From Deinococcus marmoris (lineage in GTDB: Bacteria; Deinococcota; Deinococci; Deinococcales; Deinococcaceae), in NCBI RefSeq assembly GCF_001949125.1, contig NZ_MSTI01000099.1, positions 1 through 27,797 on the forward strand: a stretch of DNA of 27,797 nucleotides, given 5' to 3'. The position numbers and the translations under genes were made by a program. The notes beneath the pieces were generated by a model, which made no database searches, was not told the DNA's origin, and worked only from the letters and a program-made list of their open reading frames with translations. Numbering within the stretch: the first letter of the stretch is position 1; the number at the start of each line of letters is the position of its first letter. Below are positions 1 through 9,156 of the stretch, one piece after another.

Positions 1-312
1 GTGTTTCGCGATGCCAAGCAGTTCGCAGGGCTGACCACATGCCAGCTCCGCAAGACGCAGGCTCTGGAAAATCACTGGAATGCTGCGTTCTTTGCACTCA
101 GTCTGGGCCGGGCTGAAATGCTCCTGGAGGCCAGCGGCCTCCAGGGTCGCCCGGTCACTTCGCTGGTGTTTTCCTACGAGGACATCAAGCGGCGGGCCTT
201 CAATCGACTGTTTGCGTGGCGAATACTGAGCAATCTCGGTCTTCAGGCGAGATTTGCTGAATTGGAAAAACATCCATCCAGGCCGCTGGATCTGGGAGTC
301 AAAGCAGCTTAG
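1..312 (+). CDS. Transposase, C-terminal fragment (DDE, IS4-like)
   Basis: The reading frame is open from the first base, so the real start lies outside the window and the GTG at position 1 is probably internal. The 103 visible residues begin FRDAKQFAGLTTCQ and continue with a LENHWNAAFFALSLGRAE block. This pattern is typical of the C-terminal end of DDE transposases of the IS4/IS701 type, the region just after the last catalytic acidic residue. The family call rests on remembered similarity of this block, not on visible catalytic residues. The stop is at 310-312. The element's end should lie in the roughly 50 bp between this stop and the 3' end of the neighbouring lipoprotein gene at 362, so the insertion lies just beyond that gene and did not break it. 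Confidence 0.7.
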   Translation: MFRDAKQFAGLTTCQLRKTQALENHWNAAFFALSLGRAEMLLEASGLQGRPVTSLVFSYEDIKRRAFNRLFAWRILSNLGLQARFAELEKHPSRPLDLGVKAA

Positions 313-361
313 AGCTGGTCAAAACTGTCCGAACCATTGATTAGACCCTTTGACAGAGTCC
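313..361. mobile_element. Probable right end of the IS element
   Basis: This non-coding stretch separates the transposase stop from the end of the lipoprotein gene. IS elements of this kind normally carry their terminal inverted repeat within a few dozen bases of the transposase stop, so the end is inferred to be here, perhaps around the run TTAGACCCTTTGACAGAG at about 340-358. The matching left end is outside the window, so the exact boundary and target duplication cannot be read. Confidence 0.35.
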
Positions 362-1072
362 CTACTCCTGCGCCACCAGCAGCAAAGCCCGCCCGTCGTG
401 ATCCCCCGTCGTCTCTGTGGGCGAGTTGATGGCCGAATCCAGATTCAGATAGCCCTGCGGTTTGTAGACCGTCTTCGCGGCCAGTTGCTTGCTCAGGTCC
501 TCGCGGGCCACCTGAAACGAGCTGTAGGGGTGGCCGGGGGTGGGCAGCCAGCGGAAGTTCTCGCGGCTGAAGGAGGCGATAAAGATGGTCTTGCCGCTCA
601 TCTCAAATGGCCCGAACACGCGCCCGTGGTTGTTGGCGTCGTACCACGGACCGTCGCTGAAGGCCAGCCCCTTGCCCTGCGGAAACTGACCCCTCAACTC
701 GCCGTTCAGGAAGCCGTAATAGCCGTCGCTGTGCATATTTTTTGGACCGTAACCTGCTTTATTCATGGCGTCCTGCATCCGGCGGGTGGCGTCTTCGGGC
801 GTCTTCGCAATGGGATCAATCATCACCACGTTGATTGGCTCGCGCAGGGTGCGGCCTCCCACCTTCTCGCCCAGCCAGGTGGCGTTTTCCAGATTCTTGG
901 TGATCATCCAGCGGCCCAGATCGCCCACGCCGTCCACCTTTTGCGCCACGTCGCCGGGTGCGGCGCGGAAGCTGGCGGGGTCAGGCAAGGGGACGGTCTG
1001 GGCGGGCGCGCAGGCGGCCAGGGTCAGGGTGAGGGCGCAGAGGGAGAGAAGTGGCAGGGAACGCTTGAACAT
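362..1072 (-). CDS. Putative lipoprotein of unknown function
   Basis: A 236-aa protein. The chosen ATG at 1070-1072 is preceded by a TCTGGAGG Shine-Dalgarno; longer in-frame starts upstream have no comparable site and would bury the signal peptide. The N-terminus MFKRSLPLLSLCALTLTLAAC is a type II signal peptide with an LAAC lipobox, so the mature protein should be lipid-anchored at the envelope. The body contains blocks such as NATWLGEKVGGRTL, REPINVVMID, AGYGPKNMHSDGYYG, NNHGRVFGP, FIASFSREN and TGDHDGRALLL. They resemble a conserved family of secreted bacterial proteins without an assigned function that I recall but cannot name. It is transcribed divergently from the ccm operon, and no enzymatic motif is visible. 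Confidence 0.75.
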   Translation of the reverse strand: MFKRSLPLLSLCALTLTLAACAPAQTVPLPDPASFRAAPGDVAQKVDGVGDLGRWMITKNLENATWLGEKVGGRTLREPINVVMIDPIAKTPEDATRRMQDAMNKAGYGPKNMHSDGYYGFLNGELRGQFPQGKGLAFSDGPWYDANNHGRVFGPFEMSGKTIFIASFSRENFRWLPTPGHPYSSFQVAREDLSKQLAAKTVYKPQGYLNLDSAINSPTETTGDHDGRALLLVAQE

Positions 1073-1271
1073 GGGTGGACCTCCAGAGAGAAGAACGGCA
1101 GTGATTTCGCGCAGAATAGGGCATTTTTTACCTTCTCTGCCGTATAAAAAGGGGGACACTCGCACTTGTATGAATTCGCCGCAAGCGCGATTCTGGAGCA
1201 ATGAAACGGGCAGATCAGCCCCGGCGCAGTTCACCGCCGAGATGCAGGCAACCTCTTAAACTAGGAGCCAG
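1073..1271. promoter_or_regulatory. Divergent intergenic region, lipoprotein / ccm operon
   Basis: This 199-bp gap separates the divergent lipoprotein gene and ccmC and must hold both promoters. On the + strand a weak sigma70-like pair can be drawn: TTGTAT near 1167, 17 bp, then GATTCT near 1190. That would give a leader of about 70 nt. On the - strand the run TTTTTATACGG and a TATTCT are possible -10 elements, but no good -35 lies at the right distance. No operator palindrome stands out. The region also has local AT-rich patches (1125-1150). Confidence 0.35.
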
Positions 1272-2004
<733 letters not shown>

Positions 2005-2012
<8 letters not shown>

Positions 2013-2133
2013 GTACAGCGTTTATGTGATCGTCGTGTACGCCGTGACCTTCGTGCTGCTGCTGGGGTATCTGGTGTGGCTGTGGGCGCGGCTGCGGGCC
2101 GTGAAGGACGAAACAGGCGAGGTTCCGAGATGA
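2005..2133 (+). CDS. ccmD: Haem exporter small subunit CcmD
   Basis: A 42-aa single-span membrane protein read from the ATG at 2005, overlapping the end of ccmC. It begins MDKYSVYVIVVYAVTFVLLLGY and has one hydrophobic helix (about residues 6-28) followed by a basic, then acidic tail (ARLRAVKDETGEVPR). CcmD proteins are typically 40-70 aa with this topology. They sit between ccmC and ccmE and help release holo-CcmE from the CcmC complex. Sequence conservation in the family is low, so the call rests on size, topology and exact position. Its TGA overlaps the ATG of ccmE (ATGA). Confidence 0.85.
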
Positions 2134-2597
2134 GCCAGTCGACGCCTCAGAATCCGCTGCCCCGCGCCCGTCAGCGCCGCCGCAATCCGTTGCCCGTCGT
2201 GCTGGGTGTCACCGCTCTGGTGGGCCTGACCGCCTTCATCGCCTTCGGGAACCTGAACAAGAGCCTGGAATACTTCGTGACCCCCACCGAGTACTCGCAG
2301 CAGAAGGCCGAGCTGGAAGGCCGCCCCATTCGCATCGGTGGACTGGTGCGGGCGGTGGATTACAACCCGCAGACGCTGGACCTGAAGTTCGTGGTCTCGG
2401 ATGGCGGGGCCAGTTTTCCGGTGCAGTACAGCGGGGCCGTGAGTGATCTGTTCAAGGAAAATCAGGGCGTCGTGGTGCGCGGCGAGTTCCAGGGCAACAC
2501 CTTTCACGCGCAGGAACTGATCGTCAAGCACAGCGAGGAATACAACGTTCCCAAGACGCAGACCGAGCTGAAGGACATGCTTCAGCAGACGCAGTAA
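2130..2597 (+). CDS. ccmE: Haem chaperone CcmE
   Basis: A 155-aa periplasmic haem chaperone anchored by one N-terminal helix (about residues 26-44, LPVVLGVTALVGLTAFIAFG). It carries haem from CcmC to the CcmF/H ligase through a covalent histidine bond. The haem-binding signature KHSEEY gives His134 and Tyr138 in the canonical HxxxY spacing, so this is the classical histidine-type CcmE rather than the cysteine variant. The OB-fold core is visible in IRIGGLVRAVDY and VVVRGEFQGNTFHAQELIVKH. The start at 2130 was chosen because it overlaps the ccmD stop as ATGA and gives the usual basic N-terminus before the anchor. A longer frame exists upstream but would overlap ccmD throughout. Confidence 0.95.
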   Translation: MSQSTPQNPLPRARQRRRNPLPVVLGVTALVGLTAFIAFGNLNKSLEYFVTPTEYSQQKAELEGRPIRIGGLVRAVDYNPQTLDLKFVVSDGGASFPVQYSGAVSDLFKENQGVVVRGEFQGNTFHAQELIVKHSEEYNVPKTQTELKDMLQQTQ

Positions 2598-2654
2598 TGG
2601 GGGCGGGACAAGTTCTGATCGCCTCCCGCGCTCTGCATTCCTGGAGGAACACCC

Positions 2655-4637
<1,983 letters not shown>

Positions 4638-4676
4638 AGAGGCAGGGGCAGGCTGAACCGCCATTGAGAGTTGACT

Positions 4677-5255
4677 ATGACTGACACACCTTCCACCCAG
4701 ACAACCAAACCCAATCCCGCTCCCATCTGGAAGCGTGCCATTCCTCCCTTGATCGCGGCGGCGCTGGTGGGTGTGCTGGGTTACACGCTGCTCAGCCCGG
4801 CCAAGAACGTCACCACGGGCGGCCCGCTGATCGGCAAGGCTGCGCCCGCCTTTACCCTGACCAGTCTGGACGGCGTTCCCATCAGTCTGGCCAGCCTCAA
4901 GGGCCGCCCCGTCGTCCTCAATTTCTGGGCGTCGTGGTGCGGTCCCTGCCGCGAGGAAGCGCCGCTGTTCCGCGAACTGGGAACGCAGCAGACGGCGGAC
5001 GGTGTGGCGATTCTGGGCATCCTGTTTCAGGAAACAAAAGAGCAGAATGCCCGCGATTTTATCAAGGAATACGCGCTGGCCTATCCCAACCTGCGGGACC
5101 CCGGCATCAACACGGGCGTGGATTACGGCGTGTCTGGCATTCCCGAAACGGTCTTTATTGACAAGGCGGGCATCGTGCAATTCATGGACCGGGGCGGCCT
5201 GACCCGTGAACGCCTGAACGCGGGGCTGGAGAAGATCGGTGTGAAGGGGATATGA
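4677..5255 (+). CDS. ccmG: Thiol:disulfide oxidoreductase CcmG/DsbE
   Basis: A membrane-anchored thioredoxin-fold protein of 192 aa. It keeps the CxxCH cysteines of apocytochrome c, or CcmH, reduced in the periplasm. An N-terminal anchor (about residues 20-38) is followed by a TlpA-like domain with the active site WCGPC (Cys88 and Cys91). The cis-proline loop is [12 protein letters not shown]. The ATG at 4677 lies 6 nt after GAGAG and is preferred to the TTG two codons earlier. Its stop overlaps the ATG of ccmH (ATGA). Confidence 0.93.
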   Translation: MTDTPSTQTTKPNPAPIWKRAIPPLIAAALVGVLGYTLLSPAKNVTTGGPLIGKAAPAFTLTSLDGVPISLASLKGRPVVLNFWASWCGPCREEAPLFRELGTQQTADGVAILGILFQETKEQNARDFIKEYALAYPNLRDPGINTGVDYGVSGIPETVFIDKAGIVQFMDRGGLTRERLNAGLEKIGVKGI

Positions 5256-5833
5256 CGGGGCGTATGGGAATAGAAGTCCTTGCTCCCTCCCTCCTCGCGG
5301 GGGAGGGCCGGGGAGGGGGGGCAGTTCAGCAACGGACCCGCCCCAGCCGCACCTTGCGTCTCCTCCCCGCCGCTCTCTGTCTCCTCCTCTCCTTCGCCCA
5401 TGCCGCCGCCCCCACCACGCCGCCCGCCACCCTGGCTCCCGCGCAGGAGCAACGCGCCGTCGCCATCCAGAGGAATCTGCGCTGCCCGCTGTGCGACACC
5501 GGGGAATCCATCGCGGAATCGCGCAGCGACATCAGCATCAAGATGCGCTCCTCGGTGCGCGAACAGATCGTGGACGGGCGTAGCGATTCGGAGATCTACA
5601 CCTTCTTCTCGCAGCGCTACGGCAACTTCGTGCTGCTGGACCCGCCCAAGACCGGGCGCAATCTGCTGCTGTGGAGCGCGCCGTTGCTGGCGCTGGCTGG
5701 TGGAGGCGCGGTGCTGTGGGCCTTTCTGCGCCGCAAGGGAACGGCTGCCCCGGCCAGCGCGGCACAAGATGCCGAACCCTACGACTCCTACCTGGATCAG
5801 GTGCGCCGCGACACGGGCGGAGGTCCGGGGTGA
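5252..5833 (+). CDS. ccmH: Cytochrome c maturation protein CcmH
   Basis: A 193-aa CcmH/NrfF/Ccl2-type protein that reduces or holds apocytochrome for haem attachment. It has the signature [18 protein letters not shown] with Cys78 and Cys81, the [15 protein letters not shown] helical bundle, the motif [10 protein letters not shown], and a C-terminal membrane helix (about residues 138-158). The true signal peptide, [19 protein letters not shown], begins only at about residue 36. The preceding residues ([16 protein letters not shown]) are encoded by a GC-rich repeat-like stretch and look like an insertion at the start of the gene. The start at 5252 overlaps the ccmG stop. A start nearer the signal peptide is possible, but no ATG is visible there. 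Confidence 0.9.
   Translation: MTGRMGIEVLAPSLLAGEGRGGGAVQQRTRPSRTLRLLPAALCLLLSFAHAAAPTTPPATLAPAQEQRAVAIQRNLRCPLCDTGESIAESRSDISIKMRSSVREQIVDGRSDSEIYTFFSQRYGNFVLLDPPKTGRNLLLWSAPLLALAGGGAVLWAFLRRKGTAAPASAAQDAEPYDSYLDQVRRDTGGGPG
5277..5325. repeat. GC-rich repeat-like segment inside 5' end of ccmH
   Basis: The segment is purine/pyrimidine strand-biased: CCTCCCTCCTCGCGGGGGAGG followed by further G-runs. It forms a hairpin from its C-rich and G-rich halves. It resembles small intergenic repeats that are abundant in high-GC bacteria, but here it is translated in frame at the N-terminus of CcmH, ahead of the signal peptide. That it belongs to a dispersed family is an inference; a related C-rich/G-rich segment occurs at about 11650-11700. 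Confidence 0.45.
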
Positions 5834-6873
5834 TTTTCAGCCTGATTCTGCTGGTGCTGATTGTGGCCGCAGCCTTGTGGCTGGTGCTGGAACCCCTGCG
5901 CCGCGCCGCCCCCGAAGACCCAGACGCTCCCGAACGCGCAAGGTTGATGGCCGAGCGGGACCGCCTCTACGGTGAACTAAACACGCTGGAAGACGAGAGC
6001 CGTCGCCCCGATCTGGAACGCCGCGCCGCATTGACTTTGCGCGCTCTGGACGCCCTGCCTCCCGCCTCTAAAGCCGGAAATCCGGCCCGTTCGCGCACGC
6101 TGGCGCTGATCGGCGTGGGGGTGGCCGCGCTGCTGACGGTGGCAGGCGCGCTGACCTTCATTCCGCGCTGGCAACTGGCTTCGCTGGACGCGGGCGAGGC
6201 CGGGAAGGTGCAGGCGGTCCTCAAACTCCCCGGCCTGAAGGCGACGGCCCAGCGCACGGAAAAGAACGCCGATTATCTGGCCTGGGGCCGCGCCGCCTTT
6301 GATTCGTCCAATTACGATCAGGCGGTCAGCGCTTATGGCAATGCCCTCAAGACCGATCCACGCCAGCCGGAAGCGCTGCGCCGCCTGGGTATTTTGCTGC
6401 TCACACGCGGCGAACAGACCGGACAGCAGCTCAGCACCGAGGACGCCCAGCGCGCCGCCCTGCTGATCCGCACCGCCGCCCAACTTGCCCCCAAAGAACC
6501 TGAATCTCAGCTTCTGCTGGGCTTCGCGCTGTCCCGCTTCGGGCAGGATCAGGAGGCGCTGGCGGCGCTGGAGCGCTACCGCACCCTAGACCCTGCCGGA
6601 CGCGACGCCGACGACGTGATTACGGCCATTCGCGCCCGCCTCAACCAGAGCGATCCGGCGCTGAGCCTGTACGCCGGAAGCTGCGCCTCGTGCCACGGCG
6701 CGTCCGGCGCGGGCGGCATCGGCCCCAGCCTGCGCGAATCTACCCTGAGCCGCGCGGCCCTGCGGAGCATCACCGTGAACGGCAAGGGGGCCATGCCCGC
6801 CTACCCGAACCTGACCGACGCCCAGCTTGGGCTGCTGCTGGACCTGCTGGAAAAATGGCAGAAGGAGGGGTGA
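5830..6873 (+). CDS. ccmI: CcmI-like TPR protein with fused C-terminal cytochrome c domain
   Basis: A 347-aa protein read from GTG at 5830, which overlaps the ccmH stop (GTGA). An N-terminal helix (about 1-18) is followed by a cytoplasmic coiled loop ([19 protein letters not shown]) and a second helix (about 92-112). This is the standard CcmI/CycH start. A TPR region (about 140-265) includes [29 protein letters not shown] and would chaperone apocytochromes to the haem lyase. Unusually, the C-terminus (about 275-347) is a small cytochrome c domain: haem-binding CASCH (Cys285, Cys288, His289) and a candidate axial methionine in [15 protein letters not shown] (Met322). So the apocytochrome chaperone is itself a c-type cytochrome. 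A frame running further upstream overlaps ccmH and is not used. Confidence 0.88.
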   Translation: MIFSLILLVLIVAAALWLVLEPLRRAAPEDPDAPERARLMAERDRLYGELNTLEDESRRPDLERRAALTLRALDALPPASKAGNPARSRTLALIGVGVAALLTVAGALTFIPRWQLASLDAGEAGKVQAVLKLPGLKATAQRTEKNADYLAWGRAAFDSSNYDQAVSAYGNALKTDPRQPEALRRLGILLLTRGEQTGQQLSTEDAQRAALLIRTAAQLAPKEPESQLLLGFALSRFGQDQEALAALERYRTLDPAGRDADDVITAIRARLNQSDPALSLYAGSCASCHGASGAGGIGPSLRESTLSRAALRSITVNGKGAMPAYPNLTDAQLGLLLDLLEKWQKEG

Positions 6874-6875
6874 TG

Positions 6876-7086
6876 GTTGGGCTATGGGCTGTGGGTTGTG
6901 GGTTGTGGGAAAAGACAGGCGAAGCCTTATCTTTGCCCCCTCGCCCCTTGTGGGTGACTCGTAGAACTGCGGAGCAGAGGGAGGGAGCCGCAAAACGGCG
7001 GAAGGATGAGGGGGCCACCGGGCAAGCCGCGACTTCGGCAAGTTCTAGAGGCCGTTCCCACACCCCACACCCCACAGCCCACAACC
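6876..7086. repeat. Small repeat element with terminal inverted arms
   Basis: About 210 bp that exactly fill the gap between ccmI and the Rieske gene. The left arm (6881-6911, built of TGTGGG-like units) and right arm (7055-7085, built of CCCACA-like units) are imperfect inverted repeats matching at roughly 26 of 31 positions. The interior is GC-rich with an AGAACTGCGGAGCAGAGGGA block. No coding signal is present; the frames through it encode low-complexity WAVGCG-type peptides. The shape is that of the small non-coding repeats known from Deinococcus genomes. Membership of a specific family is not established here. Confidence 0.65.
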
Positions 7087-7090
7087 GCTG

Positions 7091-7654
7091 ATGCCCTCCC
7101 GCCGCGCCATCCTCGAAAAATGGTGGCTGTTGCCTGTCGCGGCCACTGCCGGGGCCTTCGGCTACATGGGCTGGTACGCCACCCGCGTCACGCTGGGCAA
7201 GCAGAAGGCTGGAGCGCCGGAGTTTCAGGCGGCGGCGGCGCAGCGAATTGCGCCCCTGACTGACTTGAAGACCGAGTGGGCCGATGTGAGCTTTACCTAC
7301 GCGGGCCGTCCCTGTGCGCTCTTGCGTGTGCCGCAGGCGGTGGTGGGGGGGCTGGAACTGCCGGAAGGTGGGCATCTGGTGGCGTACTCGCGCGTCTGCA
7401 CGCACCTGGGCTGCACGGTCAATCTGGTGCGTGACCCGGAAATCCTGGCCTTCGCCTTCAATTACCGTCCCCCGCGCGACGCCCAGCATCCACAACTGGG
7501 CTGCCGCTGCCATTTCAGCGTGTTTGACCCCTTGCAGGCCGGGGACGCGGTATTCGGCAAGGCCAACGGCCCGCTGCCCCGCGTGCGGCTGGAACTGCGG
7601 GGGGGCGACATCTGGGCGACGGGCATCGAACCCGCCCCGAATCAGGACGGCTAG
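7091..7654 (+). CDS. Rieske [2Fe-2S] iron-sulfur protein
   Basis: A 187-aa membrane-anchored Rieske protein. [12 protein letters not shown] followed by a hydrophobic helix (about residues 11-30) looks like a Tat-type signal anchor, consistent with export of a folded iron-sulfur protein. Box I is CTHLGC (Cys103 and His105 as cluster ligands, Cys108 in the disulfide). Box II is [10 protein letters not shown] (Cys138 and His141 as ligands, Cys140 in the disulfide). The 29-residue spacer between the boxes is longer than in mitochondrial bc1 Rieske proteins and contains [11 protein letters not shown]. It lies next to the ccm operon, so it probably belongs to a quinol-oxidising bc-type complex, but no cytochrome b gene is present here. 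There is no Shine-Dalgarno; the ATG follows the upstream repeat by 4 nt. Confidence 0.93.
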   Translation: MPSRRAILEKWWLLPVAATAGAFGYMGWYATRVTLGKQKAGAPEFQAAAAQRIAPLTDLKTEWADVSFTYAGRPCALLRVPQAVVGGLELPEGGHLVAYSRVCTHLGCTVNLVRDPEILAFAFNYRPPRDAQHPQLGCRCHFSVFDPLQAGDAVFGKANGPLPRVRLELRGGDIWATGIEPAPNQDG

Positions 7655-7657
7655 ACT
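7652..7657 (+). promoter_or_regulatory. -10 box of a leaderless promoter (KTSC gene)
   Basis: TAGACT lies 6 nt before the ATG at 7664, and there is no Shine-Dalgarno between. The box overlaps the stop codon of the Rieske gene. No convincing -35 is visible. Confidence 0.55.
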
Positions 7658-7663
7658 GTACCC

Positions 7664-7894
7664 ATGAGCGGCGTGACCCTGCATCCCGTGGATTCCAGCA
7701 TGATGAGCCACATCGGCTATGACCCGGCCAGCAAAACCCTGACCATCCTTTTTCACAGCGGCAAGCTTTACGACTATGACGGTGTGCCGCAGGAGGTCTA
7801 CGAACGGTTTCTGGCGGCATCCTCGCAGGGATCGTTTTTCAGGAACGAGATCGATGACTGCTATGAATACCGTCAGGTGCGCGGGCGGCGTTGA
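7664..7894 (+). CDS. KTSC domain protein
   Basis: A 76-aa protein matching the KTSC domain family: VDSSMMSHIGYDPASKTLTILFHSGKLYDYDGVPQEVYERFLAASSQGSFFRNEI. In family members the S-x-x-I-x-Y-D and F-x-x-G-x-x-Y-x-Y-x-x-V-P blocks form a small beta-rich fold; the function is not established, and some members are fused to tRNA synthetases or phage proteins. The protein is full length for a stand-alone KTSC. It appears leaderless, with a TAGACT box 6 nt upstream. Its stop overlaps the TTG start of the following acetyltransferase gene, so the two are likely translationally coupled. Confidence 0.88.
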   Translation: MSGVTLHPVDSSMMSHIGYDPASKTLTILFHSGKLYDYDGVPQEVYERFLAASSQGSFFRNEIDDCYEYRQVRGRR

Positions 7895-8373
7895 GCGGCG
7901 TGACCCTGACTTCCGGCGACGATCTGGCCGCGTCGGGTGTGCTGATCGCCGCCGCCCTGCATCTCAAGGCGCGTGGTGAACCCTTGTGGCCTGAAAGCAG
8001 CCTGACGCCCGAACGCCTCGCCCGTCATTACCCGAAAGGCGGCTGGCGTGTGGTCTGGCGCGGCGGCGTGGCGGTTGGCTGTCTGTGTCTGCTGGAATCG
8101 GACCCGCTGTTCTGGCCGGATGATGCTGCGGAGGAGGCCCTGTATCTGCACAAACTGGCCGTCCACCCGGAGGCACGCGGACAGGGCTGGTCGGCCCTGC
8201 TGTTGCGGGAAGCCGTGCGCGAGGCGGCAGAACGTGGCAGGCCCTGGCTCAAGCTGGATACGGCCACTGCCCGGCCCAGACTGCGCGCCATCTACGAGGA
8301 TTTCGGCTTCCAGAGCGTCGGCCAGCGCACCGTGAAGGGCTTTGACGTGACGCTGTACCAGTTGCCCACCTGA
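7891..8373 (+). CDS. GNAT family N-acetyltransferase
   Basis: A 160-aa GNAT protein. The acetyl-CoA binding motif A is LHKLAVHPEARGQGWSALLLREAV (RGQGW as the pyrophosphate loop, about residues 90-113), followed by LKLDTATARPRLRAIYEDFGFQ (motif B). Substrate unknown. The start is TTG at 7891, overlapping the preceding stop as TTGA. The first 17 nt after it repeat the start region of the KTSC gene (SGVTL encoded twice), which supports this start choice. The GNAT and KTSC genes form a two-gene unit. The gene ends 6 bp before the left 136-bp repeat. Confidence 0.88.
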   Translation: MSGVTLTSGDDLAASGVLIAAALHLKARGEPLWPESSLTPERLARHYPKGGWRVVWRGGVAVGCLCLLESDPLFWPDDAAEEALYLHKLAVHPEARGQGWSALLLREAVREAAERGRPWLKLDTATARPRLRAIYEDFGFQSVGQRTVKGFDVTLYQLPT

Positions 8374-8379
8374 ACAGCA

Positions 8380-8515
8380 ATACGGACTCCGATTGAATCG
8401 TTTGCAAAAACGATGAAATCCGAGCGGATGCGAGAAGGAGAAGGACGGGTTCCGGGCGTGAAGTTGACGAACCGGAGCTTTCCCGGTTTGTTAACGAAAC
8501 AGACGGAATCCGTAT
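8380..8515 (+). repeat. MITE-like repeat, left copy
   Basis: A 136-bp element bounded by imperfect terminal inverted repeats ATACGGACTCCG / CGGAATCCGTAT. Its reverse complement recurs at 9021-9156 with only about 4 differences by direct comparison. It has an internal hairpin around AACCGGAGCTTTCCCGGTT. It is non-coding, with no transposase. The TA at each tip could be a duplicated TA target, as made by IS630/Tc1-type transposases; that is an inference. Confidence 0.85.
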
Positions 8516-8519
8516 AAGC

Positions 8520-8554
8520 GGGCGAGGCCGGAGCAACACGCTCTGGCCTCGCCT
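8520..8554 (-). terminator. Strong hairpin, possible terminator of the 99-aa gene
   Basis: GGCGAGGCCGGAG and CTCTGGCCTCGCC form a long GC-rich stem with a 7-nt loop, just beyond the stop of the small gene read on the - strand. There is no clear U-run after it, so it may be a transcript-end stabiliser or a weak terminator for the converging units. Confidence 0.5.
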
Positions 8555-8577
8555 GAATGAAATGGAGAGTTGAAAAT

Positions 8578-8877
8578 TCAGCGCCGCCCCACCATATCTG
8601 CGCCTTTCAGAAGTGCGTCCTGCGCCCGTTCCAGCCCCTGCACCAGCTCGGCCATCTGCCTGATCTGGCTGCTCACCAGCAAGAACTCGGCGGGTGTGGT
8701 CCAGCCGGGACGTGGAATGATCTTCAGCAGCTTTTCCAGGCGGTCCGATGCCGCCAGTTCGCGCTGCATGGCCCGCAGCGACTCGATCTCACGGCCCAGT
8801 TGTTTGAGGTCGTGGCTGGGGTTGATGATTCCGGCGGGTTCATGGACTTTGCCTGTGCTGTGCGCGGCTTGCTGCAT
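8578..8877 (-). CDS. Small helical protein of unknown function
   Basis: A 99-aa hypothetical protein. The ATG at 8875-8877 is chosen because GGGAGGAG lies just upstream; longer frames lack such a site. The sequence is predicted mostly helical: LKQLGREIESLRAMQRELAASDRLEKLLKIIP, then PGWTTPAEFLLVSSQIRQMAELVQGLERAQDALLKG. No signal peptide or membrane segment and no known motif. The gene stands alone, flanked on both sides by inverted copies of a 136-bp repeat, downstream of and in the same direction as the alpha-glucosidase. The heptad-like leucines suggest a helical hairpin or coiled coil. I do not recognise the family. Confidence 0.72.
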   Translation of the reverse strand: MQQAAHSTGKVHEPAGIINPSHDLKQLGREIESLRAMQRELAASDRLEKLLKIIPRPGWTTPAEFLLVSSQIRQMAELVQGLERAQDALLKGADMVGRR

Positions 8878-9020
8878 CCTGGTCTCCTCCCTGTGGCGTG
8901 GAGGCGCGGTTCCATTCCCTGGCTCCCCCCCGGAAGTGGTCTGGAACCGCGCTTGAGAACAGTGTCGGACAGGCACCGTGATCGGACCATGATCGGAAGG
9001 GTCTGGCCCGTGACCGGCCT

Positions 9021-9156
9021 ATACGGATTCCGTCTGTTGCGTTAACAAACCGGGAAAGCTCCGGTTCGTTAACTCCACGCCCGGAACCCGTCCTTCTCCT
9101 TCTCGCATCCGCTCGGATTTCATCGTTTTTGCAAACAATTCAATCGGAGTCCGTAT
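9021..9156 (-). repeat. MITE-like repeat, right copy (inverted)
   Basis: The inverted partner of the element at 8380-8515: 136 bp, about 97% identical after reverse complementation. It runs up to the very last base of the alpha-glucosidase stop codon at 9156. The TIRs are ATACGGATTCCG / CGGAGTCCGTAT. Confidence 0.85.

Noticed and set aside
6690..7091. 133-aa frame through the ccmI-Rieske gap
   Set aside because: It is built from the end of ccmI in the wrong frame plus the inverted-arm repeat, with WAVGCG-type low complexity.
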